Assembly (NCBI RefSeq): GCF_030867095.1
Contig: NC_081833.1
Span: 77,629,395-77,693,394 of the forward strand
Reading direction: 5' to 3'
DNA length: 64,000 bases
DNA from: Alligator mississippiensis
Taxonomy: Eukaryota; Chordata; Crocodylia; Alligatoridae
Shown: piece after piece, positions 33,721 through 52,100 of the stretch
How positions within the stretch are numbered: the stretch's first letter is position 1
Layout: each line of letters starts with the position of its first letter
The notes under the pieces: model-generated
What the model saw: the letters and a program-made list of their open reading frames with translations, nothing else
Databases searched by the model: none
What the model was told of the DNA's origin: nothing
Program-made: the position numbers and the translations under genes

Positions 33721-36280
33721 CTCGGTCTTGTGGGGGCCTGCGGGTGAAATGGGCGCATGGCAGCTGCGGGGCCTGTGTGTGAGGGAGGGCGAGCGCCTGC
33801 TGCCAGGACGAGGGTCCGGCATGAGACCCGCTCTGCTGGGAGGGCAGCTGCAAGGCCACCCCCTTCCCTGGGCGCGCAGGCTGTCACAGGGGGGCTTCAG
33901 GGAGGCAACACACAGGCCGCCCCCTTTCCACCCCCACCCCCCTCACGCCGTGCCCCCCATGCCCCCCTCGCCCCACACTCCCTTGCCACCTGCAGAGCAT
34001 GGCGGAGGCTTTGGGAGCCCCTGCACCCACTGACTAATCCCAAGCACCAGCCTCCCCCCACCCCACAGATGTGGGGGCATCTGAACGAGCAGCTCCTGCA
34101 AGCATCAACCTTTCGTGGCCCTGACTTCCAGCCTGATAGGAGTGGGCATGGCTGCCAGCCGCCTGTCCCGCGGGAGCCCCCGCATGCCTGCAGTCCATGA
34201 CAGTGGGAGCTGTGGCAGGGTGCCGGGGGGCTGGGCTGTGCAGAGGCAGGGGCCCATGCCTGCCCGAGCCAGAAGGGAATGTGGCAGGGGGCCAGGAAGG
34301 ACACAGCCCCAAAGGCGAGGGACACCAGGCGCTGCCTGGGCAAAGGCTCCTGGCAGGCATGACTTTGCCTCCACAGTGCCCCACGGCTGGGGCCAACTGG
34401 TTCCCAGCCGGGAGCTTGCAAGGCTGGCATTGGCAAGCAGAGCTGGGCTGCCCCGTGTCCTCGGTGCCCAACCCCTGCCCGTGGCTGCAGGCTTGGCTGG
34501 TGTCACTGCAGCCACGTGGGCTGTGCAGTTGTGCCCGGGTGCCTGGCTGCGCAGCCCTGTGGGAGGGACAGGCAGGGAGCAGCCCCAGGACCAGACTTTG
34601 CATGGTGCGCTGCAAACACGCGGTTGCATCAGAGCAGTGCCCGGCTGCATCACCCAACTGCCTCCTAGTGGAAGCAGCCCCTGCCCTGGCTGTGGCCCAG
34701 CCCAGGCTGGGAGGGTGGCTCCCAGCTGGCACCAGTGGCTGGGGCCGGTGCTGGATAGGGGGTGCTGACGCAGGCTGGCCCCCACGAGCGGGTGTGTTGC
34801 TGAGGTCATTGGTAGCATAGGCAGTGCTGCCCTAGGGGCAGGTTCCTGGCATCGCTTCTCTGGCCCCGCAGCTGGAGGGGACTTGTGCATGTCCCCGTGC
34901 CCTGTGCCCTCATACTGTGGGGACAGCGGGACCAGAGCCCGTATCCTGCCCCCTGTGCCCCCTGGCGCATCTCCAGCCTTATATAAGCAGGGCCGTGTTT
35001 TCCTGGCTAGCAGCAGGTGCTGCCCTGGCCAGCCTTGAACCCGCGCTGCGCAGGCAATGGGGAGAGCCGGGGCAGGGGGCGTCAGCCGGGGGGGCGTTGT
35101 TGCCAGGCAAAACAGGCAGGACGCGGCCTTGAGGCTCCTGCCAGGCAAGACTCAGCACTTCTCCCCGCGGGGCACAGGGCCGGGGTGGGGGCAGCAACGC
35201 GGGCCTTCGGCCAGGCTGGGCCCCGGGGGTGAGCGTGAGGGCAGGCTGGGAGTTCAGCCACCCTGCAGCACACAAGCCACTGTCCCCACAATGCTCACTG
35301 CGGCCCTGCTGCTGGGCCGGGGCAGGGGCCGGCTGTCCATGTCTGTGCTGGACACTTGGGCCTGGGCTGCAGCCTGCTCTGGCCCCAGCAGCCTCTGCTG
35401 CCACTCCAGGGCCCCTTGGCCAGGGGACATTGCTGTGACAGTGCGTGTCCTGTGTGTGCCTGGGCAGAGCCGCGGTGCTGGGGCCGGGGGTCAGGACCAG
35501 GGCTGGGGCCTGGCTCTGGTGCTTGGGCTGGGGCAAGCAGGCAGCATCCCATGACTTTTGGCCCCTCCAGCCCTGGCGGCTCTTTGATCTGCAGCAAGTC
35601 AGGGCAGGTGGGGAGGCTGGGGACTGCTGACCTGGGGCTGCTACCACCGACTTGCCCCCCAGGCCAGCCTGGGGCAGCCCCGTGGTGCTGGCGCCGCAGC
35701 GGGGAGCGGTGCCTGTGCGGGGGCGCATGTGGGACCCGTTAGCGCCATGCGACGTGGACAGGAGGTTGCATCAGCCGCTTTATCTGCCAAGAGGCGCAGG
35801 TTGTGGGGCCCCAGATAGCAGATGTCACAGCTCCCATTAACCCTTCATGTACCGGCATGGGCATGGTACTCGGCAGTGCCCACCAGTGCAGCTGGGCCCT
35901 GCTGCAGGGCCTTGCCCAACCAGGCGCCAGGGCAGGGCAGGAGCTGTGCCCTGCCGGGGCTGGGGGTGCCTCGAACAGAGGTGCAAGGCCCTGGCACATG
36001 CAGCATAAGTCCCTGCCTCGTGCCAACCCTGCAGTCCTGCCCATCCCAGAGCAACAGGGCTGCGGCGTGTCTGGCTTGGGCACTGGTGTCCTGCCCAACT
36101 GGGGAGCCCCCAATCATGGGGTTGGGAAGTGCAGGCGCGAGGGGCACTGCGACTGCCCCCGCTGAACGCCCTCCCCTGCCTGCAGGCCCCAGAAGGGGTT
36201 AATGTGCAGGCGCTCTCCAGATGTTTGAAGTGAGCGCAGGGCTGGGGGTGCCTCGGGTCGGGGGTGCAGCCCCCGCCGCT
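33721..36280. other. Intergenic region between MARVELD3 and TAT
   Basis: This shared upstream region of two divergent genes should contain TAT enhancers. I saw no repeat. A TATA-like CTTATATAAG lies at about 34978-34987. Only half-sites for liver factors were noticed (GTTAAT near 36199, ATTAACC near 35838), which are too weak to annotate. Confidence 0.5.
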
Positions 36281-36282
36281 AG

Positions 36283-36287
36283 CCAAT
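36283..36287 (+). promoter_or_regulatory. TAT: TAT CCAAT box
   Basis: CCAAT in the context CTAGCCAATGACGAG lies about 95 bp upstream of the TATA box, at a typical NF-Y distance from the TAT start. Confidence 0.6.
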
Positions 36288-36380
36288 GACGAGAGGGTCC
36301 GTGCCCAACGCCCAGCTCCAGGGCTTATTTCACAGGACGGGAGCTCGCAGAGGGCTCCTTCTCACGGCAGCTCCTCGTGG

Positions 36381-36386
36381 ATAAAA
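36381..36386 (+). promoter_or_regulatory. TAT: TAT TATA box
   Basis: ATAAAA in GTGGATAAAAGAGC lies about 30 bp upstream of a short non-coding exon with a good GTAAGG donor. Mammalian TAT also uses a TATA promoter and a non-coding first exon. Confidence 0.7.
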
Positions 36387-36410
36387 GAGCTGGGCTGGGC
36401 CTGGGTGCTC

Positions 36411-36434
36411 TGCGTCTCCCTGGTGCCACAGGAG
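36411..36434 (+). other. TAT: TAT exon 1, non-coding
   Basis: The inferred first exon runs from about 30 bp past the TATA box to CCACAGGAG before GTAAGG. The start coordinate is approximate. It is followed by an 869-bp intron with no feature that I recognise. Confidence 0.55.
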
Positions 36435-37310
36435 GTAAGGGGCAGGGCACAGCTGCTGTGCTCCCGGGACTGCTGCTTTCATGCCCTGCCTGGCTGATGC
36501 CAGCACCTTGCCCTGCGCTGTGGCCACGCTGCTCTGGGGCCAGCTGTGCCAGCACGTGGGGGCTAGGGGGACCCTGGGCTGGCGAGTGCATGAGTGGTCC
36601 CAGGCCGCGGGCCAGCGCACCCTCAGCTGGGGGTCTGGTACTGAGGGAGCAGCCTCCACCTCCCAGCAGGACCCTCGGGGTGGCACTGGTGGGGCTGAGG
36701 AGAGCCTCGAGGGGAGCAGGGGCTGAGGGAAGGAGGCAGCGCCTGGCAGGTGCCTGGTGGCTGGAGCACGATCCCAGGCTCCAGTGAGCAGTGTGGCAGG
36801 CACAGGCGTGCAGATGCAGAGGGGCTGCGCCCCAGCTCGTACACCAGCCACAGCTCCCTGCAGCAGCCGAGCCTGGCATGGTGGCAAAGCGTACCGGGCG
36901 GCAAGCGGGCACAGTTCTCTGCTGTCTCGGCACAGCTGCCCCATGGGCCACGCGGTGCCACCTCCTCTCCGCAGGCCTCGGCCCCCAGATCGCGGACGGT
37001 GCACATCCCTCTGCATGCTGGCAGGCTGGGGCTGTGGGCCGTGCGGGGCAAGGTCCTACCTGCGGGGAGCTCTCTGAGTGTGACCCCGTGGGCACTGGGT
37101 GTCGCAGGAAAACAGAGCAGGGCAGTTGTTTCTCCTTGGAGCCCTTGGCTCAGCTCTCACCCTCTGCCCTGGGGACTGGGATGAGGGGCCGAGAGGCCAT
37201 GTGGTCTGGCAGCAAGTGCCGCAGGGGCCACAGGGCATGGCCGAGGCTGGTGGGTGCAGACTCCCTGCCACGTGGCTTACCGGGCAGTCACCTCTCCTCG
37301 CAGCCTTGAC

Positions 37311-42615
<5,305 letters not shown>

Positions 42616-43190
42616 CTGAGCACAACTTGCCCCTGCCTCCATCCAGCCGTGCCCCATGCAGCACCAGCACCCCGCCACCCCTTGCCTGGAGCAGGCTCCT
42701 GTCCGGCCGCTGCCCTGACGTCCTCAGCATCACAGGCAGCAAGCACTTGGTGCTGTGCCTGCAGCCCCTCCGCCCCTCCCGGGGCACTGCCCTCCTGGAG
42801 CCCATGTGCGGGCTCGTGCCACTCAGCCCCCCACCCCTCCCTCGGACGGGGAGGCGTCACCTGCTGCTCTGCTCCTCCAGGTTGGGCTCCATGCATGGCA
42901 ACAGCTTCCCGCTCCCTGCCCCTCACAGCTCTGCTCAGTCTTGAGCTGGACTCTGCCCGACAGGCCTGTGCCAGACCCCAGTGCTCAGCCCCTCCCTCGG
43001 GCCAGGGCAGGGCTGGACAGTCGGGCGACAGCCCCTTCTCCATCTATGCCTGACGCTGCCCTCCGCAGCCGCCGGTCTTGTCTTCTCCAGCACCATCCTC
43101 ACCTGAGCACCTCGCTGTGCCTTTTGAGCTGCAGATGATATAAGTTATTGTGACTTTTTGTACGAATAAAGGTTCTGACAAGCTGTGCCG
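42616..43190 (+). other. TAT: TAT 3' untranslated region
   Basis: About 570 bp lie between the stop and the poly(A) signal, GC-rich and then AT-rich over the last 60 bp. Confidence 0.75.
43165..43170 (+). terminator. TAT: TAT poly(A) signal
   Basis: AATAAA follows TTTTTGTACG and is followed by GTTCTGACAAGCTGTG, a GT-rich downstream element. Confidence 0.85.
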
Positions 43191-46100
43191 TGTGCTGGGT
43201 GCCATGGGCCGCGGACCGTGTGCTGACTTCTCCCTGGGGCCGCGTTTGCCCCGCTGGCTGTGTCGCTGCGGGGCACGGGCCGGTCTCCTACAGCCCCCCC
43301 TGTCGGCCGTTTCAGGCATGACTGGCCCTCCTGCCCCCCCCACCGCCACCCCCACCCCATGCCCCTTGCTCGCCTCTCCCCTCATGCCTGATGAGCTCCA
43401 GCTCACACCTGCACTCACATGTTCCCTGCACACTCCTGTGTCTACCACTGTGCAAGACCACAGGCCTAGGATCCCTGGGCTCCATCCATCATGGAGTGGC
43501 ACTGGTCAGGTCCCCTGAATCCCTGTGCCTTGGGGCTTGTAGCCCTGCCCTACCCTGCCTCCCCCAGGTGGCATTAAGAGCTGGGCGCATGGCCTCTCCT
43601 CAGTGGGCACCTGCATCCTGCAGCATGCCCCAGCCCACCATGGCGCAGCTAGGAGGGTCAGCACAGTCTCTGCCAGACTTAGTCTTTGAAAGCCACCCCT
43701 TCTGGCTGGGCTGGGGGTGAGGGGTGGTCCCATAGGGGGTCCCTTGCACACTTCCTCCCCATCAGCAGCCAGGGCTGCAGCACAGGGCTGCCTGCAGCTG
43801 GTGCCCCTCGGCCTGCCATTGCCATGCTGCTTTCAGTGGCATGGCTGCCTGGGCTCTGGCACACGCTCCCTTTGGTCCCTCTTGCACCCAGGGCTCAGGC
43901 ACTATTGCTCCCCAGTCAGCGAAGTGACCCTCGTGGGACAGGTGCCAAGTCCTTGGGGCTGGGATTGACCCTCCTGGTCACAGACGTGCCCTGCCCCACA
44001 GTCCTGCTCCCAGGAGAGGTAACACCTGAAGAAAACAGGTGATAGAGGCAGGGGGCAAGGACGAGTGAGGCCCCTTTGTGGCCGGTTCTGCCCCAGGGCT
44101 AGTGCCGGAGGGTCCAGGGTTTGTCCAAGGCAGCTGCTGCTGCACCAGCTCCAGCCCAGCAGCATTGGACTGACAGTTCCCAGTGGCTGAGGATGAGGAT
44201 GGAGGTAGGAGGCTGTGCTGGGGGGCAGGGGCAGCCCTGCAGGACTGAAGCCCCCAGGGAGCAAGGAGGTCTGCCTACCGCCCCCCGCCCCAGAGGCAAG
44301 AGGCGATCTGGCCGCCGCTCCCAGCGCAGCCAGCACCCACCCCGCAGCACAGCATGGTCGTCCTGCTGCACCGAAAGCGTCTACGGCTGGGTGGGCTCAG
44401 AGCACAAGGCCCCAAGGGGCTGAGGGAGCCCCCTCCATGCCAGCCATGCAGGGCTGCCTGGGATCCATGCCCCCCACACCCCCAGCCTACTGCAGTGGCT
44501 CTGGCATCACACGGCCCCGCAGGGAGGCTCTCACCCCTCTCTGCTGCAGGGGGATGAACAAGGAGCCCTGGCCCCAGAAGCAACGTCCCTGTCTCTAGGA
44601 CATAGTGGCCCGATGCATCAGCGCAGGCCAGGACAACCCACTGCATCCTGCACTTGGGACAGCAGCTCCAGTGTGGGTGGCAGATGGGTGCAGGCAGTGT
44701 GGTGGGTGGTGGCAGTGGGATAGGCAGCACCACGGCAGGCGGTGGCAGCAGGCAGGAGCAGCACAGTGGCTGGTGTAGGGTCCGTGGCAGGCAGTAGCAG
44801 CAGGTAGGTGCAGACACCGTGGTGGGTGCAGGCTCTGTGGCGGGCCGTGGCAGCATGGCGAGTGTAGGCAGTGCAGTAAGCCACGGTGGTACATGGCAGG
44901 TGCATCTAGCGGTGCTGGTCTTGTACTCACCTCCTGTGCATGGGCTGGGGGGTTCCTTGGACAGGGGGCAGCTGTGAAGGCCGGTGCTGGACATACTGGC
45001 TTTGGAGGCCCCTGCGTCCCACCTCTTTGCCCGCCACAGGACCCCCCTTGGGGCCACAGCCCAGGTGATACTTTCTGGAGGAGGTTGATCTTGAAGGAGG
45101 TAAAGTGGGGAGGGGGCTGCAGGCCCCAAGCTGGACTGCAGGCACCGCAGACCTGTCTCGCGGAGCAGGAGGCTGAGGCCTGGCACAGCGATGGGAGATG
45201 CCAAGCCCAGGCTGGGGGCGGCTGCCAGGTTCAGGCAGGGCACAGCACCCACCCGCTCCGCGGGCTAGGCCTGCTGCTCCTGGCTCCGGGGCGGTGCGTG
45301 GAGGTGCTGGGGCGCGGGAGCCAGGCGCTGGGCCCTGAGCAGGAGCCGCTTGCCTCGACTCTGACATATTCCCTAGCCAGGAGCGCTGCCTCGCCCACGG
45401 GTGCTGCCTGGAGCGCTGGTCTTGGGCCCGTGCCCATCAGATAGACAGGCCCTCCTCGGGCCACGTTCTGCGCAGCCAGGACCGTGATTCAGGGAGTGAG
45501 CTGCTCCCTCTGAACAAACAGCTGCAAGGGTTTACGGGCTCTGTGCGCCCGGTGCTGGGCCAACAAGGCGTCAGCCTATCCTGGGGAGCTGCGTGCAGTT
45601 ACTGAGTGCTGGAAGGAGCAGTGTCCTTCCTGCCACGGCCGGTTGTTGCAAAACACCCGCTGCTGTCCGTGCCTGGGAGTGGCGTGGCTGTGGCCCTGCC
45701 TTTCCCTGCTTGGCCTCTGGCTGACATCTGAGGCCAGCTCGGGGCCCTTGCCAGCGGGTGGGGTGGGTGGGACTGAGCTGGGGTGTGGGGAGCAGGCTGG
45801 AGCACGGGTAGGTGCTGGGTCCCACGAGGCTGAGCCCTGCTTCAGGGACAGAAACAAACGTGGGCAGCTTCCCCCTGCAGTGACCAGGGGCCTCAGCTCA
45901 GCCTGGCTCCTCTCCCCACGGCTCCAGGAAGCACCTCATTCCCAGTCCTGCTGGGACTGGAGGGGGCCTGGGCCTCACGGGCAGGGGCTCTGCTGAGCAG
46001 AAGACTGCAGCTGTGGCTTTAGCTCTGGCCCATCCCGGGCAGGGGTCACCAGGCTCTGGGGAGAGCCCCCCAGCATCACGAGCCCGGGGGCCGGTTTGGG

Positions 46101-49100
46101 TGCCAGGCCCCTGGGCCGGGTTCTTGGGGCAGGTGTGTCCCGGCTCCCCAGGAAGGGGCCCGTGCAGCGGGCAGGGGCATGCGGGACTCAGCAAGGACAA
46201 GGTGCTCGAGCCAGTGCTGGCTGGCCTGCTCCTGGGTGGGCACGTCTGGATAGAAAGGACCGCTTCACCCCCGCACCTGCGCGGAAGGCCTGGGGAGCCG
46301 TCGTGCAGCTGCCGTGTCCGCACCCATGACAGCTATAAACAGGGCACAGTGCCATGAGTTGCTGCAGCCGGAAGGGCCGGGCGCTGCCTACCAGCCGGCA
46401 ACCTCCGAGCAAGCGCACAGCGGCGCTCCTTGGTGCTGGGCTGAGTGGGGAGGCAGGTGCAGGTCGTTAGGCAGCTCCTCGTTAGGTGGAGGTGAGGCTG
46501 CACCCAGCCTGGGTCCTCAAATGAGTCTGGCCTGGCTGTAGTCTGTGGTTTGACCCTGGGCCTGACCCTACTGGGGCAGAGCCCAGCCGGCAGGTAGGAG
46601 GGCTGGGAAATGCCTGCTCTGTGCCCAGAGCTGCGCAGACCTCAGCCAGCTGCACCCAGGGGCTGAGCAGAGAGCAGCCGTGTCCCGCTCCCTGGGGCAG
46701 CACCTGGGGAAGCTCGGCCTGCAGGGTGCAAACTGCCCCAGCCTTGGGGAAGGGTGCAGGAGCCCTGCCCCTACCTGCACCCCCACAGCGTCCCTGGGGT
46801 CTGCAGGCTGCCCTGCTCCTGCTCCGGGGCTCAAGGGAGCCCAGAGGACAGTGCCCTTGTCTGGGGCCAGGGGAGGCCCTGCTCTCCTCCAAACAATAGG
46901 CTGCCCAGGCTCAGCACTGCAGTGCTTGGCTCCCTCCCTGCTGCGGGGCCTGGCCCAGCCTGGGCTCTGTGCATCCTTCAGGGCTGGTGTGGGGCTCTGA
47001 GGCCAACAGCTCCTGGGTGGGCTCTGCAGAAAGCCTGGAGGGAGCAGAGCTACTGGGCCCAGCCCCTGGGCTGCCTCTTCTCCACCCTGGGGCTAGTGCA
47101 GGGCCAAATGGGGACCCCAGTGCTGCCCCCCTCCCTCACTCCTGGCCAAGAGGAGCCCCCAGCGCTGGCACAGCCATGTGTGCTGCAGTGTCCTGCCCCC
47201 AGGAGCCCTGACCCTGCACCCACTCTGGAGCTTGGGGTTGCTGTCTAGGTATTCGGCTCCCATGAAGCAAAAACTGAACAGACAGAGGCTGTTACGGGTT
47301 GGAAGAGCAGGGGTAGATGAATGCAGACACCAGCTCCCTGGGGCTGCTGCTCCCCCACAGCTGCTGCTGCCTCCAGCCCCAGGGCAGGGGCTTCCTGGGC
47401 TCCAGCAGCTGTGTGGGGGGGTGGCTTTGTGCATGGGAGGAGCCAGGTGCCAGCATGGCAGGGAGCAGCACCTGCAGGGCAAAGGAGGTGCCAGGTGATC
47501 TGACAGGTGCTGCCTGCTCAGCACTGGGAATGGCCTCGGGTGGGAAGGGGGCCTGGGTGGGGGCCCCTGGGCGCAAGGGTGGGAAGCAGCTTGGCCCCCC
47601 AGTGTCATTATCCCCCACCCCCCCAGATGTTCCCAGCTGGGCCCCAGCCCCTCACCCCACACAGGGGCCTGGGGCTGGCGCGGGAGTGCAGCCGGCCTGC
47701 TGGAGCTCTCCCTGGGTGCGTGGCCGGCCAGCCAGGGGCCAGCAGATGGGGCTCCTGGCCGTGGAGCCATCCCTGGACTCCACGCATGGTGCTGGAAGCC
47801 CGGGCCCTGCAGGGCTTAGCGCAGTGTCCTCATGGTGCGAGCAGGGAGCTGCCTGGGTGGCAGCCAGCCCCTCGCCTCAGCCCTGGCCCCTGGCCACCGG
47901 GGCTTGCCCATCTGGGGCAGGGCTGCAGCGCGCAGGAGTGTGTCCTGCCCTTTCAGGCCAGTCCCTCCTGGGAAGGAACCAGCCACACGCTGCCCCCGGT
48001 GCCCAGGGGAGAGTGTGGGGAGTCACCGGCTCCTTCCCCATCTGCGGCAGGAGGATGCTGTCCAGGGAAGCCGGATGTCTCGCTGACAGGTGAGGTGGGA
48101 ACAGGCAGCCTGGGGGCGGGGAGAGCAATTGTCCCAGCATCTCTGGGGAGGGCATGCCCGTGCCAGTGCCCAGCGCCCCGCTTCTCCAGCCGAGCGCCCT
48201 GCTCTCGTAGCACTGGGTCTTGGCCAACCTCGAGCTGGTGCCTGGCAGTCGGCTTCTCCCCCATCCTCCCTGTGCTTGCTTCCACCCCTGGCCTGAGACC
48301 GACCCCTGAGGGGAGGGGTCCCAGGGCACAGGCAGGCTGAAGGCTCTCAGGTGCCTTGTCTGGGCAGTGTGGTGGGAGCCGAAGCTATGGTGGTGTCCAG
48401 GCTGGGCTCTCTGCAGTCCCCTGGATCCTGCTCACTGGGGCAGGGGAAGGGCTGGCCTCAGGGCTGTGGGTTGCAAAGGGTGCCTGGCCAGGGTTGGGGC
48501 TGTGCACCTGGCTTTGAGCTGTCAGCCTTGGCCATTCCTCTTGGCTCTGCCTCCCAGGGACACTGCAACCCCAGCCAGGGGCAGGGGAGTGTGCCAGACC
48601 CTGGGGAGGAGGGGTCCTGAAGAAAGGCTGTATCCCCTGGCCCGCAGGATGTGCAGGAAGGGCCCACAGGCTGGGTGCATTGCTTCAGGTCTTGCTGGGG
48701 GCTGAGCAGGTGGGCAGAGGAGGGTGTTCCTGTTTCCACTGGTCACCCCTGGTCCCAGCTGGGCTGGCCGTGCCCCCCTCCAACCCTGTACACCCCTGCT
48801 GCAGAGCCAGCGGTGCACAGACTGTCCCGTTGAGGCTCCCGGCCTGCAGCCCCTGCCTGGAGCCTCCCCTAGAGCCTCTGGTGCCCTGTGAGCCCCCAAC
48901 TGCCCAGCCCCACCAGCTGCCTTCGGCCCTTGCCGGACACCACAGTGGGACGGGGTTCCCCATGGCCCCCAGTCAGCACACCTGTGCCATGCTGTGGGTG
49001 GTGAAGCATACTGGAGGCTGCCAGCCCTGCTCCATGGGAGTGACTGGCTCTTTTCCTCCTTCCCAGCCAGGCCCAGAAGGTGGGGTTTGCAGGCTGGAGG

Positions 49101-52100
49101 AAAGTCCTGACCCATCCTGGGCTCTGGCTCATACATCTGCGGTGTGTGGAGGAGAGAGGTGGGTGCGGACAAGCTAAGTGCATTGGGGCTGGGAGATGCC
49201 TCTGCAGATCCTGCGGGAGAAACTCCAGTTCCAGGAGCGAGCAGGACGCAGGCACAGGTGAGAGCTGCACTGGTGCATAGATGTGTGTGCACTCATGAGC
49301 TGGATGTGGGCACAGGGCAGCACACACATGTAGATGTCTGTGTCTGAGTGTGCGTGTCGTTCCCTGCATGTGGGGAATAGGCATGTAAAAGTGGGCAAAG
49401 GTCGTTCAGCCTGGAGCACGGCCCACATATCCAGGGCACTTGCAAACGTGGGGCTACTCCCTTGTGGGCTGCTTGGCACTGCCTGTAGACTGAGGCCATG
49501 CTCAGCCCAGGGCCTGGGCTGGTGCCAGACCCCACATCCCTGTTTCTATGCTTTGGACACAGGTGCCCGGTGCTGTTGCCGTACGAGGACAGAAGCCTTG
49601 GGCTGGGCTTGGGAGTGGTGTTGGCTTGGGAACAGACCTGGAAAGGGCACTGCTGTGCTGTACCCATTGCCTCCATGCCGGATAAGCCGAGAGGATGCAG
49701 TAAAACACTGGCGACTGCCTGTGCTCCAGAAGAGCAGAGCTGCCAGGACTGCCCATTGCTGGCAGTGCTGGAGCACACCCACCGGTGCCTGGGGCAGGGT
49801 TGTGGAGAGGCTCTGCGTAGCTCTGCCCAGGGAGGCATGGGCTGCCCTGACACTGTGGCTGCAGAGGGGCTGTGAGGGGTGGCCTGGGCGAGAACACGTG
49901 CCGGCCGGGCAGCTTGCTGCATTGTGGCCCCAGCTGCCTTTGCAGGCTGCTGTCCCCAGGAACTTCTCCCTGGGGGTCAGCTTTGCCAGGTGTGTGTCTT
50001 GTTTGTGTGTTTTGTGGGGGTCATGCCCTGGCTGCCTGTTGTCAAGCATTTCTTTGCCAGGGTCTGGGGTGCTCCAAGCTGCCGCAAGTCTCCCCAGGAG
50101 TTTTCCATGGCTGCAACGCGCTGTCCAGGAAACTGCTGGGCACAGGGCTGGGTGCGTCTCTCCTGCACCTGTTCATTGCAGAGCTGCAGGAGGCCAGGAC
50201 TTGCCTCCAGAGGGTTTTTTGGTCATTTTTGTTCTTCCCATCTCAGTGGCACTGGCTCTGATGCCCCAGTGGTTCTGCTGGCAGCAGTGAGCTGGGAATC
50301 TCCCTCAGATCTGCTCTGTGGGTCCAGCCATGCTCTGCTCTGTGGCTAGTGGTGGCCCCATGCTCCACTTGCAGCGAATGAAGCTGGTTGGGTGCCAGGT
50401 GTGGGAGAACCATCAGGCTGATCAGCAGTTAAGTGCTAGCTCCCAGCACTGAGGGAGCTAACCAGTGGCAGCAGTGAGCTCCAGTAATCACAGCCAGCTG
50501 TAGAGCAGAGCCTGCCCATGGTGCGCTGGACCCTTGCACCGTACCTTGATACCAGGCACGCCCGGGGCTGTGGGAGCAGGTGGCCAACATGTGCTGCAGG
50601 CCCAGAAATCCCATCTTAGCTGTCACCTAGCTGCGCCTTGGCAGGTGCCCACAAAAGCCACAGGGTTGGTCTACGTGTCCTTGGGTAGACAAGTCCTAGA
50701 AAGGCGGAAGCCATTGCTGTGCTAGGAGAGAGTGCACTTGGGCACGGCAGCTTGCCAGTGGTAGCAGAGGCATAGCTCTGGGTTCGGGTGTCCTGGGAGA
50801 GGGGTTCCTGGGGTCTGCTCTGTTGGTGCCCCCTCTAAATTGGGGCTTGGGGCTGGTGGCAATTGGCTTCCCCAGTGAGACCCATGCCCACCATTGTGGC
50901 AGGTCGAGACTCCAGGGTGCTTGTCCATGCAGGATGTTGCTTGGTTTCCTTGTGCTCTGACTGGCGTGGGATTTCATGTCTCTTCTGCGCACAGACATGC
51001 AGAGGAATACTGAAGCCACAGATCAAGAAGTGTTGGGCTCATTCAGTGCTGGTGTACACAGAGCTGTGCCTCAAAGAAGGGCCCAGCACTCTTAGGATGC
51101 ATATCTGGTGGAGGGGGTGCTGTAACTCTTGCCTTAGTCAATGAGGTCCTGGGCTGCAGACAAAGGTGCACAGGTGGGGGGCTCTAGGGAGCCTAGACAC
51201 GGGAGTGGAGGCTCCAGGGTGGGGGCAGAGGTAGTGGGTCCAGGCTGAGGCAAGGGGGGCCGTGCCTGTCAGCCTGTGTTGCAATGCCAAGGGTCCAGCA
51301 CTTGGGCTCCACAGCACATGGGATGCCAAGGCTGGCAATAAGTCAGGGTGGGGGGCTGTGAACCCCAGACAAGCTTGGACGGTAGTGAACACATTAAACC
51401 TAATTCTTGGCAGCTCAGGAGAGGGGCCAGGGCCACAGGGTGGAAGTTTGTGACCCCAGGAGAAGAGCCTAGAACAGGCAGGTGCTGCCGGAGAGGCCCA
51501 GAGTACAAGGGCCAGGCCTGGTGAGGCTATGAGTGACCGAGTCAGCAGTGCAGGGAGGGATGGGGTGGTGACCAGTGCTGCCTCTGACCATGAGCTGTGC
51601 CTGGCGCTGCCGAGATGCTGAGCACAGAGCTACTCACTGCATTCTTTTGATTCCCGAGCTGCGTGTGCAAGAGCTATGCTCTGTGGCAGCTGAGATTCAA
51701 TCTGTGCCCTGCTGTGTACCTCAGTGTGGGTGGGATGGTGACCGGCTTCCCCGGGCAGGGAAGGGCTGCAGAGGTGCTGTGGTCACCTCTGGTGCCCGCA
51801 CACTGTGGGGGCATGATAGCAATGCCTCCAGGACTCAGCAGAATGGCTCCCCCCCACTGCGTGGGAAAACTAACCAAAGTCTGATGATGAGCTGACAAGC
51901 CAAAGCTTTGTATTTAGTTTGTCTTGGAAAGGGCAAGCAGTCCTCTTGGCAGCAGCTGCACTGCCTGCAGAGCCCATGCCAGCTTGGTCTCTGCAGAGGG
52001 AGCAGCACCGAGCACCTCCTGGGCTGGAGCAGTGCTCCAGGTTGAGCTCAAAGGGCGAGGACGCACCCTCAGTGCATCCCCATGTGCTGAGGTCCACGCT

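Noticed and set aside
32534-33859. A 441-residue open frame on the minus strand and similar long frames on the plus strand (33036-33782, 32957-33703)
   Set aside because: They lie in the CpG island, where stop codons are rare. The products are Pro/Arg/Gly-rich with no domain, and they overlap the MARVELD3 exons in other frames.
33721-36280. Glucocorticoid-response elements upstream of TAT
   Set aside because: Known for the mammalian gene, but I found no clear palindromic site by eye, so none is annotated.
36400-37250. Open frames with ATG upstream of the TAT start
   Set aside because: They fall in the first TAT intron or non-coding exon and match no protein. The true start follows the acceptor at 37303.
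44275-45252. A 325-residue minus-strand open frame rich in Cys, His and Pro
   Set aside because: It crosses the degenerate G-rich repeat, looks low-complexity, and shows no zinc-finger spacing or other family motif.
49334-50290. A 318-residue plus-strand open frame
   Set aside because: No conserved motif, no repeat or membrane pattern and no exon signals. Trp- and Cys-rich composition is typical of non-coding GC-rich DNA.
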